A DNA stretch of 9,916 nucleotides, from the NCBI GenBank assembly GCA_027002375.1, contig JALWZX010000075.1, positions 1 through 9,916 on the forward strand, written 5' to 3'. The DNA comes from a candidate division WWE3 bacterium. Its GTDB lineage: Bacteria; Patescibacteriota; WWE3; 2-01-FULL-39-13. The first letter of the stretch is position 1. Every line of letters starts with the position of its first letter. A program made the position numbers and the translations under genes. The notes below the pieces were generated by a model. The model saw nothing but the letters and a program-made list of their open reading frames with translations. It did no database searches and had not been told where the DNA came from. Positions 1-6,317 of this stretch are shown piece after piece.

Positions 1-1
1 G

Positions 2-646
2 GCTAAAGCCCGTGGTTTCTTATCGCCAATTACTATTGTTGACCAACTCCATCCACGCACTAAAGTGCGTGGTTTTAAGTTTGGCGATAATAAATTACCT
101 ACAATTTATGTTACCGGTGGTAAATCAGGGGCGTTGTTTTTAAATAAACTAATATATGAGATTTTTGATGATTTAATTAAAGGTTTTAATATAATATGGC
201 AATGTGGGCCAAGTAATATCGATTATAATTATAGTTTCTTACGATCATTTATTGATGCAAAGGATAAGTCTATTAAAGATAGGGTTATATTAAAAAAATA
301 TTTTTCAGAAGAAGAAATCGGAAACGTTTTTAAAACAGCTGACATAGTTTTATCTAGAGGTGGAGCTCATACTATATATGAGTTAGCTGTATTGAAAAAG
401 CCATCTGTGATAGTTCCGATACCATGGGCATCTAATAACGAACAATATAAGAATAGTATAATACTAAAAAGCGCTGGCATAGCTGAAGTATTAGATCAAA
501 ATAATTTAAAATCGAATGATTTGCTTAAAGTTTTAATAGATATGTTTAATGATTTAGGTAAGTATCAATTGAATGAAAATGCTAAATTTCCATTAAATGG
601 AAGTAAATTAGTTTCGAATGAGATAATTAAGTTGATTAAAACCTAA
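2..646 (+). CDS. murG: MurG, UDP-GlcNAc:lipid I GlcNAc transferase (C-terminal part, cut by window edge)
   Basis: MurG adds GlcNAc from UDP-GlcNAc to lipid I at the inner face of the membrane, making lipid II for peptidoglycan. The frame is open from base 2 with no stop, so the N-terminal domain lies outside the window; the internal GTG at 65 is not a credible start. What remains is the second Rossmann domain of a GT28 enzyme. It has a glycine loop VTGGKSGALFLN (family usually GGSxGA), then SRGGAHTIYELA, a proline-rich stretch KKPSVIVPIPWASNNEQYKNS that matches the UDP-GlcNAc-binding P...Q..N region, and AGIAEVLDQNNL near the end. The stop TAA is only 3 bases before the ftsQ start, so the two are probably co-transcribed. 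SRGGAHT and GGKSGA differ slightly from the common motifs, so a MurG-like glycosyltransferase is a minor alternative, but the neighbouring fts genes favour MurG. Confidence 0.85.
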   Translation, partial: AKARGFLSPITIVDQLHPRTKVRGFKFGDNKLPTIYVTGGKSGALFLNKLIYEIFDDLIKGFNIIWQCGPSNIDYNYSFLRSFIDAKDKSIKDRVILKKYFSEEEIGNVFKTADIVLSRGGAHTIYELAVLKKPSVIVPIPWASNNEQYKNSIILKSAGIAEVLDQNNLKSNDLLKVLIDMFNDLGKYQLNENAKFPLNGSKLVSNEIIKLIKT

Positions 647-649
647 TTT

Positions 650-1417
650 ATGTATAAATCTAACAACACAAGGTATACAACTTCAGAAGGTAAAAATTTA
701 CATTTTGGTAGACGAAAAAAGAATTGGTTCGTTAGGCATAAGTTTTTATTGTTTTTCGTTATCATTGCAAGCGTTTTGATTTATTTGTACAAAGACGTCA
801 TTAAAGTATCTGACGTTAATATCTATTATGATAATAGGTTGATTTCCCAAGAGAATATAAAAAGCGAAATAAATAACAAACTTTGGATTTATATCGACGA
901 TAATTATATCAATCATCTGATTGATAAATATGAACCTAAATATAAGGTTATTGCAATAAACAAAGAGTATTTAGATGGTGTGTTAAATATCTATATTGAA
1001 AAAAGGGAGCCTGAATATTTAGTTAACGCACGTAATGGTAAGTTTATTGTTGATAAAGATGGTTTTGTTATAGATAAGTTTTATGGTAGCAGTTCTGATT
1101 ATGATAGTTCAAAGCTTGTTTTTATAAACTACCTAAGGCAGGAACTAAATATTAGTGATGTTATAAATTCAGGTTTGCTAAATGTAGGTTTATATTATGG
1201 TAGTGCCGGATTAGATAATGTAAATATAGAAAACGACTCAATAACCACACAAATAGAGGATGTGGTAATATATCTACCAGAAGTTAACTCATTAGAACAT
1301 GCTAAAAGTAAAGTTACTTTGTTGCAAAAAATACTTCAGCAATATACGATAAAAGGTAAGAAAATCGAAAGTATAAATTTAAGGTTTTCTGATCCGCTGA
1401 TTAAGTATAAAATGTAA
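650..1417 (+). CDS. ftsQ: FtsQ/DivIB-like cell division protein
   Basis: This is a bitopic divisome protein of 255 residues. In the known family it links the cytoplasmic ring to FtsL/FtsB and the septal wall synthase. The order visible is a basic cytoplasmic N-terminus (about residues 1-31, with RRKK near 21-24), one transmembrane helix at about 32-47 (FLLFFVIIASVLIYLY), a POTRA-like region at about 50-120 beginning IKVSDVNIYY, and a beta-rich extracytoplasmic domain with the typical IEKREPEYLV and VDKDGFVID phrases. Sequence conservation in FtsQ is weak, so the call rests on topology, these phrases and position between murG and ftsA. The ATG follows the murG TAA by 3 bases without a Shine-Dalgarno sequence. 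The stop TAA at 1415-1417 precedes an unusual 162-base gap before ftsA. Confidence 0.85.
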   Translation: MYKSNNTRYTTSEGKNLHFGRRKKNWFVRHKFLLFFVIIASVLIYLYKDVIKVSDVNIYYDNRLISQENIKSEINNKLWIYIDDNYINHLIDKYEPKYKVIAINKEYLDGVLNIYIEKREPEYLVNARNGKFIVDKDGFVIDKFYGSSSDYDSSKLVFINYLRQELNISDVINSGLLNVGLYYGSAGLDNVNIENDSITTQIEDVVIYLPEVNSLEHAKSKVTLLQKILQQYTIKGKKIESINLRFSDPLIKYKM

Positions 1418-1579
1418 ACAACAACATGACTGACGTTTTGCTAAAGCGAGTTCGGTTACACTGAAACAACTTCATCTGATTATCTGCACAATCAGCTTTA
1501 GTTGTGAAAAGTGAAATTTATGTAGTGTAAAATCTTCGAGCGTGAAATCGGAATTTATGCTAACATTATTATATATAAT
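1418..1579 (+). promoter_or_regulatory. Structured ftsQ-ftsA intergenic region, possible internal promoter or attenuator
   Basis: This 162-base gap interrupts an otherwise tightly packed division cluster. It holds a two-part stem-loop at 1466-1505: a lower 6-bp helix (ACAACT with AGTTGT), a 4x4 internal loop, an upper 6-bp helix (CTGATT with AATCAG) and an 8-base loop. A competing pairing joins GCTAAAGC (1440-1447) to GCTTTAGT (1495-1502); both cannot form together. No U-tract follows, so this is not a simple intrinsic terminator. A weak promoter may lie at 1502-1533 (TTGTGA, then TAAAAT at long spacing) or nearer the ATG (TATTAT at 1567-1572). No coding frame or recognised RNA family is seen. 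A regulatory role is inferred from structure and position only. Confidence 0.4.
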
Positions 1580-2854
1580 ATGGCTAAAGATAAAATTATT
1601 GCTGCACTAGATATAGGTTCTTCAAAAATGTCATGTGCAGTAGCGTCTGTTGATGACTCAAAAATATCCGTAATAGGTACTTATACGCATAAATCTGTTG
1701 GTGTTAAAAATGGTGTTGTAAACAGTATTGATAGAGCTGTAAATGCCATAAACGAAACTTTTAGTAAATCTGAAATGATGTCGGGGCACCCAATTTCTTT
1801 TGTTGTTTCTTCTATTAGTGGCGCACATATCGAATCACTTAATTCTAAAGGTGTTGTCGCAGTAGCAGGTTTTGAATCTGAGATTTCTCCGAGTGATGTT
1901 GTGCGTGTAAATGAAGCTGCGAGAGCAATATCGTTACCATCTTCAAGAGAAATTATAGAAGTTATACCAAGAGAATACGTTGTCGATAAACAAAGGGGCA
2001 TTTACGACCCGACAGGAATGATTGGTGTTAGGTTAGAGGTAGAAGCAAACATAATTCATGGTAGTACAACTGCTCTAAGAAATTTAAGCAAGTGTATAAC
2101 ACAAGTAGGAGTTGACGTTGATTCTTTTATTTATTCGGGCAGAGCATCTGCTGAGGCAGTTTTAACTGATACAGAAAAAGAGTTAGGTACAATGTTAATT
2201 GATATTGGTGGTGGAACAATGGATATGATTATATATGCAGGTGGTAGACCAGCATTTTCAGCTGTAATACCAATTGGAGGTCAAGATATTACCAATGATT
2301 TGGCAATAGGATTAAGAGCGTCATTAGAAGATGCTGAGAGAATAAAAATTAAGTTGTCTAAAGAAGAGAGTTTAGCCGAGAAAAATATATTTATTGATAA
2401 AGATGGCAAAGAATCGAAAGTTCCTAAAGGAGAATTATACGTTGGTGATATGAACATTGGTATGGAAACAGTTCCAAAGAATGTCTTAAATGATATTATT
2501 TCTCGTCGTTTAGAAGAATCTTTTAAATTTGTTCAATTATATATTAAAAAAGCAGGGTACGATAAAAAATTGCCAGCTGGTATAGTTCTAACGGGCGGAA
2601 CTGCGCAAATCAAAGGTATAGAAAAAATCGCTGAACATATATTTAAATTACCTGTGCGAATAGGTTACCCATCTAGGTTGGCAGGAATAGTTGACCAAAT
2701 TCAATCTCCGGCTTATTCTACAACTATAGGAGTATTGAAAATAATGGCTGATTTCATGAGGTCCGACGAAAATAGGTATTTAGAAAGAAAAAGTGGTAAT
2801 ATAACAGGAATAGGATCAAAAGTTATTAGTTTTATTAAATCGTTTCTGCCTTAA
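1580..2854 (+). CDS. ftsA: FtsA, actin-like membrane anchor of FtsZ
   Basis: FtsA binds ATP, polymerises, and tethers FtsZ filaments to the cytoplasmic membrane while recruiting later divisome proteins. The 424 residues are a normal family length. Visible parts are the phosphate-1 motif ALDIGSSKMSC at about residues 9-19, the FtsA-specific 1C subdomain following SPSDVVRVNEAAR, the phosphate-2 motif DIGGGTMDMIIY at about 208-219, and the adenosine motif GIVLTGGTAQIKGI at about 333-346. The end, GIGSKVISFIKSFLP, is an amphipathic helix matching the C-terminal membrane-targeting sequence of FtsA. ATG 1580 gives the expected N-terminus right before the phosphate-1 strand; it has no Shine-Dalgarno but an AT-only stretch directly upstream. 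The stop is 12 bases before ftsZ, the classic ftsA-ftsZ pair. Confidence 0.97.
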   Translation: MAKDKIIAALDIGSSKMSCAVASVDDSKISVIGTYTHKSVGVKNGVVNSIDRAVNAINETFSKSEMMSGHPISFVVSSISGAHIESLNSKGVVAVAGFESEISPSDVVRVNEAARAISLPSSREIIEVIPREYVVDKQRGIYDPTGMIGVRLEVEANIIHGSTTALRNLSKCITQVGVDVDSFIYSGRASAEAVLTDTEKELGTMLIDIGGGTMDMIIYAGGRPAFSAVIPIGGQDITNDLAIGLRASLEDAERIKIKLSKEESLAEKNIFIDKDGKESKVPKGELYVGDMNIGMETVPKNVLNDIISRRLEESFKFVQLYIKKAGYDKKLPAGIVLTGGTAQIKGIEKIAEHIFKLPVRIGYPSRLAGIVDQIQSPAYSTTIGVLKIMADFMRSDENRYLERKSGNITGIGSKVISFIKSFLP

Positions 2855-2866
2855 CGATAATTTATT

Positions 2867-4378
2867 ATGGCATTTATAGAACCAATTCAAGAAATATTGG
2901 CTAGAATTAAAGTTGTTGGCGTTGGTGGTGGTGGCCAAAACGCAGTTACATCTATGGTTAAGAGAAAGAAGCTTGAAGGTGTCGAATTTATTGCAGTAAA
3001 TACCGATAAACAAGCATTAGACGCTTCACCAGTTCCGATTAGGTTACAAATTGGAAAAAAACGTACTAGAGGATTAGGTTCTGGAGCGGATCCTGTAGTG
3101 GGTAGGGAAGCTGCCGAAGAATCAATTGACGAATTAAGATCAAATTTACAAGGTTCAGATATGATTTTTATTGCTGCCTGTCTTGGTGGCGGTACAGGAA
3201 CAGGTGCTGCACCTATTGTTGCGGAAGTTGCACGTAAACAAGGCGCGTTAACTGTAGGGGTTGTTACTAAGCCGTTTCCATTTGAAGGTCAAAGAAGAAT
3301 GAGTCAAGCTGAACAAGGTATTAGAGAGTTAAAAGAACGTGTAGATGCATTAATCGTAATTCCGAATGAAAGATTACTAGATATTGTTGATGAATCAGTA
3401 CCATTAACCGACGCATTTTTAATTGCTGACGAAGTTATTGGCAATGCTGTTGAAGGTATTTCTGAATTAATTACGTCAACAGGCTTAGTAAATGTTGATT
3501 TTGCTGATGTTAAAACAATAATGACTAACGCAGGTTCTGCACTAATGGGTGTTGGATTTGCACAGGGTGAAGATAGAGCGGAAAAAGCCGCAAAAATGGC
3601 TATAGAATCACCATTGTTAGATGTTGATGTCAGTGGGTCTACAGGTGTTTTAATTAATGTTGTAGGTGATACGAGTTTAACCATGCATGAAGTTAATACG
3701 GCAGCCCGTATCGTTTCTGAGGCATCACATGAAGGTGCTAATATTATTTTTGGGGCTAATATTGATTCTAGTATAGAAGGTATAAAAGTTACAGTAATTG
3801 CCACGGGTTTTGAAACTGACTTTGCATCGTTAAGTTTGCCTGAGATTTCTTCATCAGTCGATGAAACTGTGTTAGACCAAATAGATTCAAGGTTCAGTAA
3901 TAAACCTGATGATGAGCAGGGTGAGAATATTGAATCTGAGTATGAGGAAATCGATATAATTTCATCATCTGCAATGGCTTCTATGGATAAAGATTCAGAC
4001 GAATTCGATATAGATAAAATGCGAAAAGAGATTGCAGTATTAGACGAAGATGAAAATGAAGACGGTGGTGATAAGATGGGCGAAGAAAAACAGGAAGATG
4101 ATTTAGAAGTAGCGAAGAACGAAAAAGAAGAAAATAAAAATAAGGATAAAGAAGATAATAGCGCCGTTTATGACTTTATGAGCGCACAATCTGACTACAA
4201 GAATAGTCACACTAAAACAGACGATGATGTGTCAGGCTCTAGCGATTATTCAAATTCTGATCACGGCACTTCAGATAAAGATACAAGTCAGAAATCAGAC
4301 GATGATAATGATGAAGCAAAAGGTAAACCTAGAGCATCTACGGATTTTTGGAGTTTCATTAAAAAGAAAAAGATTTAG
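2867..4378 (+). CDS. ftsZ: FtsZ, tubulin-like division GTPase with a long acidic linker
   Basis: FtsZ polymerises with GTP into the mid-cell ring that organises division. The 503 residues exceed the roughly 350-400 common in the family. The GTP-binding strand GVGGGGQNAV is at 18-27, NTDKQALDAS follows, the tubulin signature appears as CLGGGTGTGAAP at about 105-116 (usually GMGGGTGTGAAP), and the catalytic T7 loop NVDFADV is at 209-215 with both aspartates. The folded core ends near residue 318 (VIATGFETDF). About 170 residues of Asp/Glu/Lys/Ser/Asn-rich, low-complexity linker follow. The last residues, DFWSFIKKKKI, form an aromatic-plus-basic tail that likely takes the place of the usual conserved C-terminal peptide binding FtsA. 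ATG 2867 is 12 bases after ftsA with no Shine-Dalgarno. It ends with TAG, one base before the next small gene. Confidence 0.97.
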   Translation: MAFIEPIQEILARIKVVGVGGGGQNAVTSMVKRKKLEGVEFIAVNTDKQALDASPVPIRLQIGKKRTRGLGSGADPVVGREAAEESIDELRSNLQGSDMIFIAACLGGGTGTGAAPIVAEVARKQGALTVGVVTKPFPFEGQRRMSQAEQGIRELKERVDALIVIPNERLLDIVDESVPLTDAFLIADEVIGNAVEGISELITSTGLVNVDFADVKTIMTNAGSALMGVGFAQGEDRAEKAAKMAIESPLLDVDVSGSTGVLINVVGDTSLTMHEVNTAARIVSEASHEGANIIFGANIDSSIEGIKVTVIATGFETDFASLSLPEISSSVDETVLDQIDSRFSNKPDDEQGENIESEYEEIDIISSSAMASMDKDSDEFDIDKMRKEIAVLDEDENEDGGDKMGEEKQEDDLEVAKNEKEENKNKDKEDNSAVYDFMSAQSDYKNSHTKTDDDVSGSSDYSNSDHGTSDKDTSQKSDDDNDEAKGKPRASTDFWSFIKKKKI

Positions 4379-4379
4379 A

Positions 4380-4535
4380 ATGAGAAGAGAAGCTCGTGTT
4401 TACTTAACATTTGGAGTATTAGTATTTTTTCTTGTATTATCTATTTTGGTTTTAATCATAAGAGCGTATCGTGCGCAGTTGTATTTCGAACATAAACATG
4501 AAGGCGAGCCTGTCGTGACGACAGGCTCGCAATGA
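4380..4535 (+). CDS. Small single-pass membrane protein directly after ftsZ, unknown function
   Basis: The frame encodes 51 residues. MRREAR is followed by one long hydrophobic helix (about residues 7-27, YLTFGVLVFFLVLSILVLIIR), then RAYRAQLYFEHKHEG and a short tail GEPVVTTGSQ. I recognise no family. The ATG begins one base after the ftsZ TAG, so translation is probably coupled to ftsZ termination and the protein is made with the division proteins. The frame stays open upstream inside ftsZ, but the hydrophobic start at this ATG makes 4380 the likely start. The last codons, including part of GEPVVTTGS, lie inside a perfect GC-rich palindrome, so the native C-terminus may have been altered by that element. 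Basic residues flank both sides of the helix, leaving orientation unclear. A small divisome accessory role is only an inference from position. Confidence 0.6.
   Translation: MRREARVYLTFGVLVFFLVLSILVLIIRAYRAQLYFEHKHEGEPVVTTGSQ
4504..4530. repeat. Perfect GC-rich palindrome (REP-like element or hairpin) at the end of the division cluster
   Basis: Two 12-base arms (GCGAGCCTGTCG and CGACAGGCTCGC) flank a 3-base loop TGA, giving a perfect 12-bp hairpin. The GC content is far above the AT-rich surroundings. The element lies within the last codons of the small membrane gene, five bases from its end, in the gap before the convergent transporter gene. There is no U-tract on either side, so it is not a standard intrinsic terminator. 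It could still act as an mRNA 3'-end stabiliser or a bidirectional stop. The composition contrast and perfect symmetry resemble dispersed REP-like palindromes, but only one copy is seen in this window. Confidence 0.7.
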
Positions 4536-4609
4536 TTCCTAAAGAATATTTTCTGTGTACTAACATATCGTTTTAAGATCGAATTTTTTAGCTTTTAGTT
4601 TATTTCACT

Positions 4610-5830
4610 TCACTTCACTATAAAATACATAAATGGACTTGCTAGTGCAGGTATTATAAATATATATTGCCAAGATGGTAATAGTGGTAATATAACTAAT
4701 GATAATAAAATTATTGAGACTATTGATAACCATTTGACAATTTCTCTGAAAATTATTAACTCTGATGATGAATGTTTATCGTTTTCGGCTATATTATAAT
4801 AAACCGATAAAAAAGGAATGCCCCTAAGTGGACCGTTTACTCTATCAGCTATATCAATTGCAAATAAAATTGCCGGTGTTTGAATAAACATTCTCGGGAT
4901 ATATAATAAAGAGTCTATTGCCAAACCGACTTTTAACATTTTTTTAACACCATGTTTATCTATAAACTTTCCAATGGTGACTACAGTTAATGATGATATC
5001 AATATTGATATCGATACTAATGATCCAAGCTTAGAAAAAGATTCAAGCGAAACAAATAGTAATATAGGCCACATAGTGGCGTATATAATATCTTCAATTC
5101 CATTTGCTGACATAGCTATTGCTTTTGGGCGTATTTCTTTGTTTTTTATATATTCCTTAAAGATATGCCATACATTATGTTTGCCATGCTTATGTTCTTC
5201 TACACTAACTAGAATTGGTATTGAAGATAGTGACAATAGCAAAATTCCTAAGAAAAATAACAAATTAAAACTATAAACCGCAATTATAAAGCCTCCAATA
5301 ACAGGTCCAGTCATCTTTGCAATTTTAACGAGCAGAACTCTGGTAGCCACAGTGCTTCCATATTTTCCTTTTTCTTTATTGTTAGTTTTTTGAATAAATA
5401 GTGTGTGATATGGTATCCAATACAGAAGTGTTTCTAAACCTGTTAGAATTCCAGCTAAAAATATTAGATAGAAGTTTCTGTCAGCTAAACTTAGTGATAA
5501 AAGCATAATTGATTGCAAGATTGTGCTTAGAAATATTGAGTTCTTAAAAGATAAAAGCCCAAATACGGTGTTAATTAATTTTGATGAGGAAATCAAAACT
5601 GTAATACCTGTTACCAAATAATAGATAAGCACCCAACCAACTGAATTTATATGATTATCAGAATATATTATTGGTTTGTCTTGAAGAGTGTATATGTACA
5701 CTGGAATAAATATGCCAACTAGTGATAGTGCGAAACCTTTTATCGTGCTAGTCGCGTATAATGCAGGGGATTCATCTAACTTAAAAAATCTTAGGTATGT
5801 GTTTGTTTTATTAAAAACAGTATGGGGCAT
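4610..5830 (-). CDS. Major facilitator superfamily (MFS)-type permease, substrate unknown
   Basis: This is a 406-residue polytopic inner-membrane protein, a normal length for a 12-helix MFS carrier. Hydrophobic segments occur along its whole length, for example GFALSLVGIFIPVYIYTL near residue 32, GGFIIAVYSFNLLFFLGILLL in the middle and WLSIVSIILLSLVILPLL near the end. A central hydrophilic stretch (VEEHKHGKHNVWHIFKEYIK, about 210-230) looks like the cytoplasmic loop between the two six-helix halves. The phrase GKFIDKHGVKKML early in the second half resembles the MFS motif A (G...D..G.K). No residue identifies a substrate; drug efflux or metabolite transport are both possible. It is convergent with the ftsZ block and divergent from ileS. 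The stop is TGA within a triple TTCAC repeat (4604-4618). The start is discussed under its promoter. Confidence 0.75.
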   Translation of the reverse strand: MPHTVFNKTNTYLRFFKLDESPALYATSTIKGFALSLVGIFIPVYIYTLQDKPIIYSDNHINSVGWVLIYYLVTGITVLISSSKLINTVFGLLSFKNSIFLSTILQSIMLLSLSLADRNFYLIFLAGILTGLETLLYWIPYHTLFIQKTNNKEKGKYGSTVATRVLLVKIAKMTGPVIGGFIIAVYSFNLLFFLGILLLSLSSIPILVSVEEHKHGKHNVWHIFKEYIKNKEIRPKAIAMSANGIEDIIYATMWPILLFVSLESFSKLGSLVSISILISSLTVVTIGKFIDKHGVKKMLKVGLAIDSLLYIPRMFIQTPAILFAIDIADRVNGPLRGIPFLSVYYNIAENDKHSSSELIIFREIVKWLSIVSIILLSLVILPLLPSWQYIFIIPALASPFMYFIVK

Positions 5831-5837
5831 CTTTAAT

Positions 5838-5843
5838 ATTATA
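5838..5843 (-). promoter_or_regulatory. -10 box of the MFS gene, probably leaderless transcript
   Basis: Read on the minus strand this is TATAAT, a full match to the bacterial -10 consensus. Seven bases (ATTAAAG) separate it from the ATG at 5830. With the usual 6-8 base spacing from -10 to the start site, transcription would begin at or next to the A of the start codon. No good -35 is visible at 16-18 bases upstream. A chance AT-rich match is possible. Confidence 0.45.
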
Positions 5844-5915
5844 CATTAAATAATGCAAAGTACGCCATACGAATATTAAGTTATGCCGTGAATATGTTTA
5901 AATATTATAGTCTTC

Positions 5916-5943
5916 TTGACTTATTCCGGTGTTATATTAAGAT
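5916..5943 (+). promoter_or_regulatory. Candidate promoter of the T-box-ileS unit
   Basis: TTGACT (5916-5921) matches five of six positions of the -35 consensus. TAAGAT (5938-5943), 16 bases later, is a weaker -10. Transcription would start near 5950, just ahead of the structured leader. The region between the MFS start and this point (5831-5915) is AT-rich and shows nothing else recognisable. Confidence 0.4.
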
Positions 5944-5949
5944 TTAATC

Positions 5950-6252
5950 AGAAACGTTTGAGTGAAAATCAATCGCAAATAGCATTAATTGCTATACGTT
6001 AGAGAAAGAACGGTTTTGATTTGAAATAAATCATTTGATTAGTCATAACAAGACCTAGTAGAATCTCTCGGGTATGCCCGTTACAGCTGTAAATGAGATG
6101 TTTGTTAGAGACTTTGTCGTGTTTCAGATACCGATGGTTTCAACAAATAAGCAGGGTGGTACCGTCTTGATTATAAGGCCCTTGTATTTTTGCTTGTTTA
6201 ATCTTTTAAATTAAGATTTGAGATGAATCAGCAAAAGTATAAGGGCTTTTTT
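5950..6252 (+). promoter_or_regulatory. T-box riboswitch leader sensing tRNA-Ile charging, upstream of ileS
   Basis: The diagnostic T-box sequence AGGGTGGTACCG is at 6153-6164. Its TGGT can pair with the ACCA end of an uncharged tRNA with discriminator A, as in tRNA-Ile. A full antiterminator can be drawn at 6152-6184: CAGGG pairs with CCTTG (one G-U), a 7-base bulge TGGTACC follows, then an upper helix from GTCTT with AAGGC capped by GATTAT. Its 3' strand is shared with the terminator at 6178-6246, the expected exclusive switch. Upstream, possible hairpins are at 5979-5995 (ATAGCA/TGCTAT), 6017-6033 (TGATTT/AAATCA) and 6069-6080 (CGGG/CCCG), but I could not fold a convincing canonical Stem I. 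The specifier is unassigned; ATC triplets at 5968-5970 (in GTGAAAATCA) and 6063-6065 are candidates. The downstream gene ileS supports an Ile specificity. The 5' limit is approximate. Confidence 0.85.
6178..6252 (+). terminator. Intrinsic terminator of the T-box leader
   Basis: A 17-bp stem joins 6178-6194 to 6230-6246 with only two G-U wobbles, followed by six T at 6247-6252. The 35-base loop contains its own 6-bp hairpin (AATCTT at 6200-6205 with AAGATT at 6213-6218). The base of the stem (GCCCTT) overlaps the 3' strand of the antiterminator, so the two forms exclude each other. Sixty-five bases of leader without notable structure separate it from the ileS ATG. Confidence 0.9.
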
Positions 6253-6317
6253 AGTTTTAATATTAGGAAATCGCTTGTATGTTGATTAACGAGTGAATTC
6301 CACATAAAAATTAAACA

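Noticed and set aside
1681..2001. 106-codon minus-strand frame inside ftsA
   Set aside because: It is antisense to conserved FtsA codons and shows no independent family motif.
2918..2947. GVGGGGQNAV as a mutated GTP-binding loop in FtsZ
   Set aside because: The residue before NAV varies among normal FtsZ proteins, so Gln is within family variation.
3304..3804. 166-codon minus-strand frame inside ftsZ
   Set aside because: It is a shadow of the conserved GTPase core, with Ser/Thr/Ala-rich composition from reverse reading.
4224..4379. Upstream extension of the small membrane gene into ftsZ
   Set aside because: The in-frame upstream ATG would overlap the ftsZ linker and adds a low-complexity peptide; the ATG at 4380 fits the stop-start spacing and helix position better.
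4533..4612. UGA read as glycine or tryptophan (codes 25 or 4), because two genes end in TGA and could read on
   Set aside because: The long conserved genes have no internal UGA, Gly is encoded by GGN and Trp by TGG throughout, so the standard code is the simplest reading.
6082..6093. Palindrome TTACAGCTGTAA as an operator
   Set aside because: It lies within the transcribed T-box leader and is more simply part of its RNA structure or chance.
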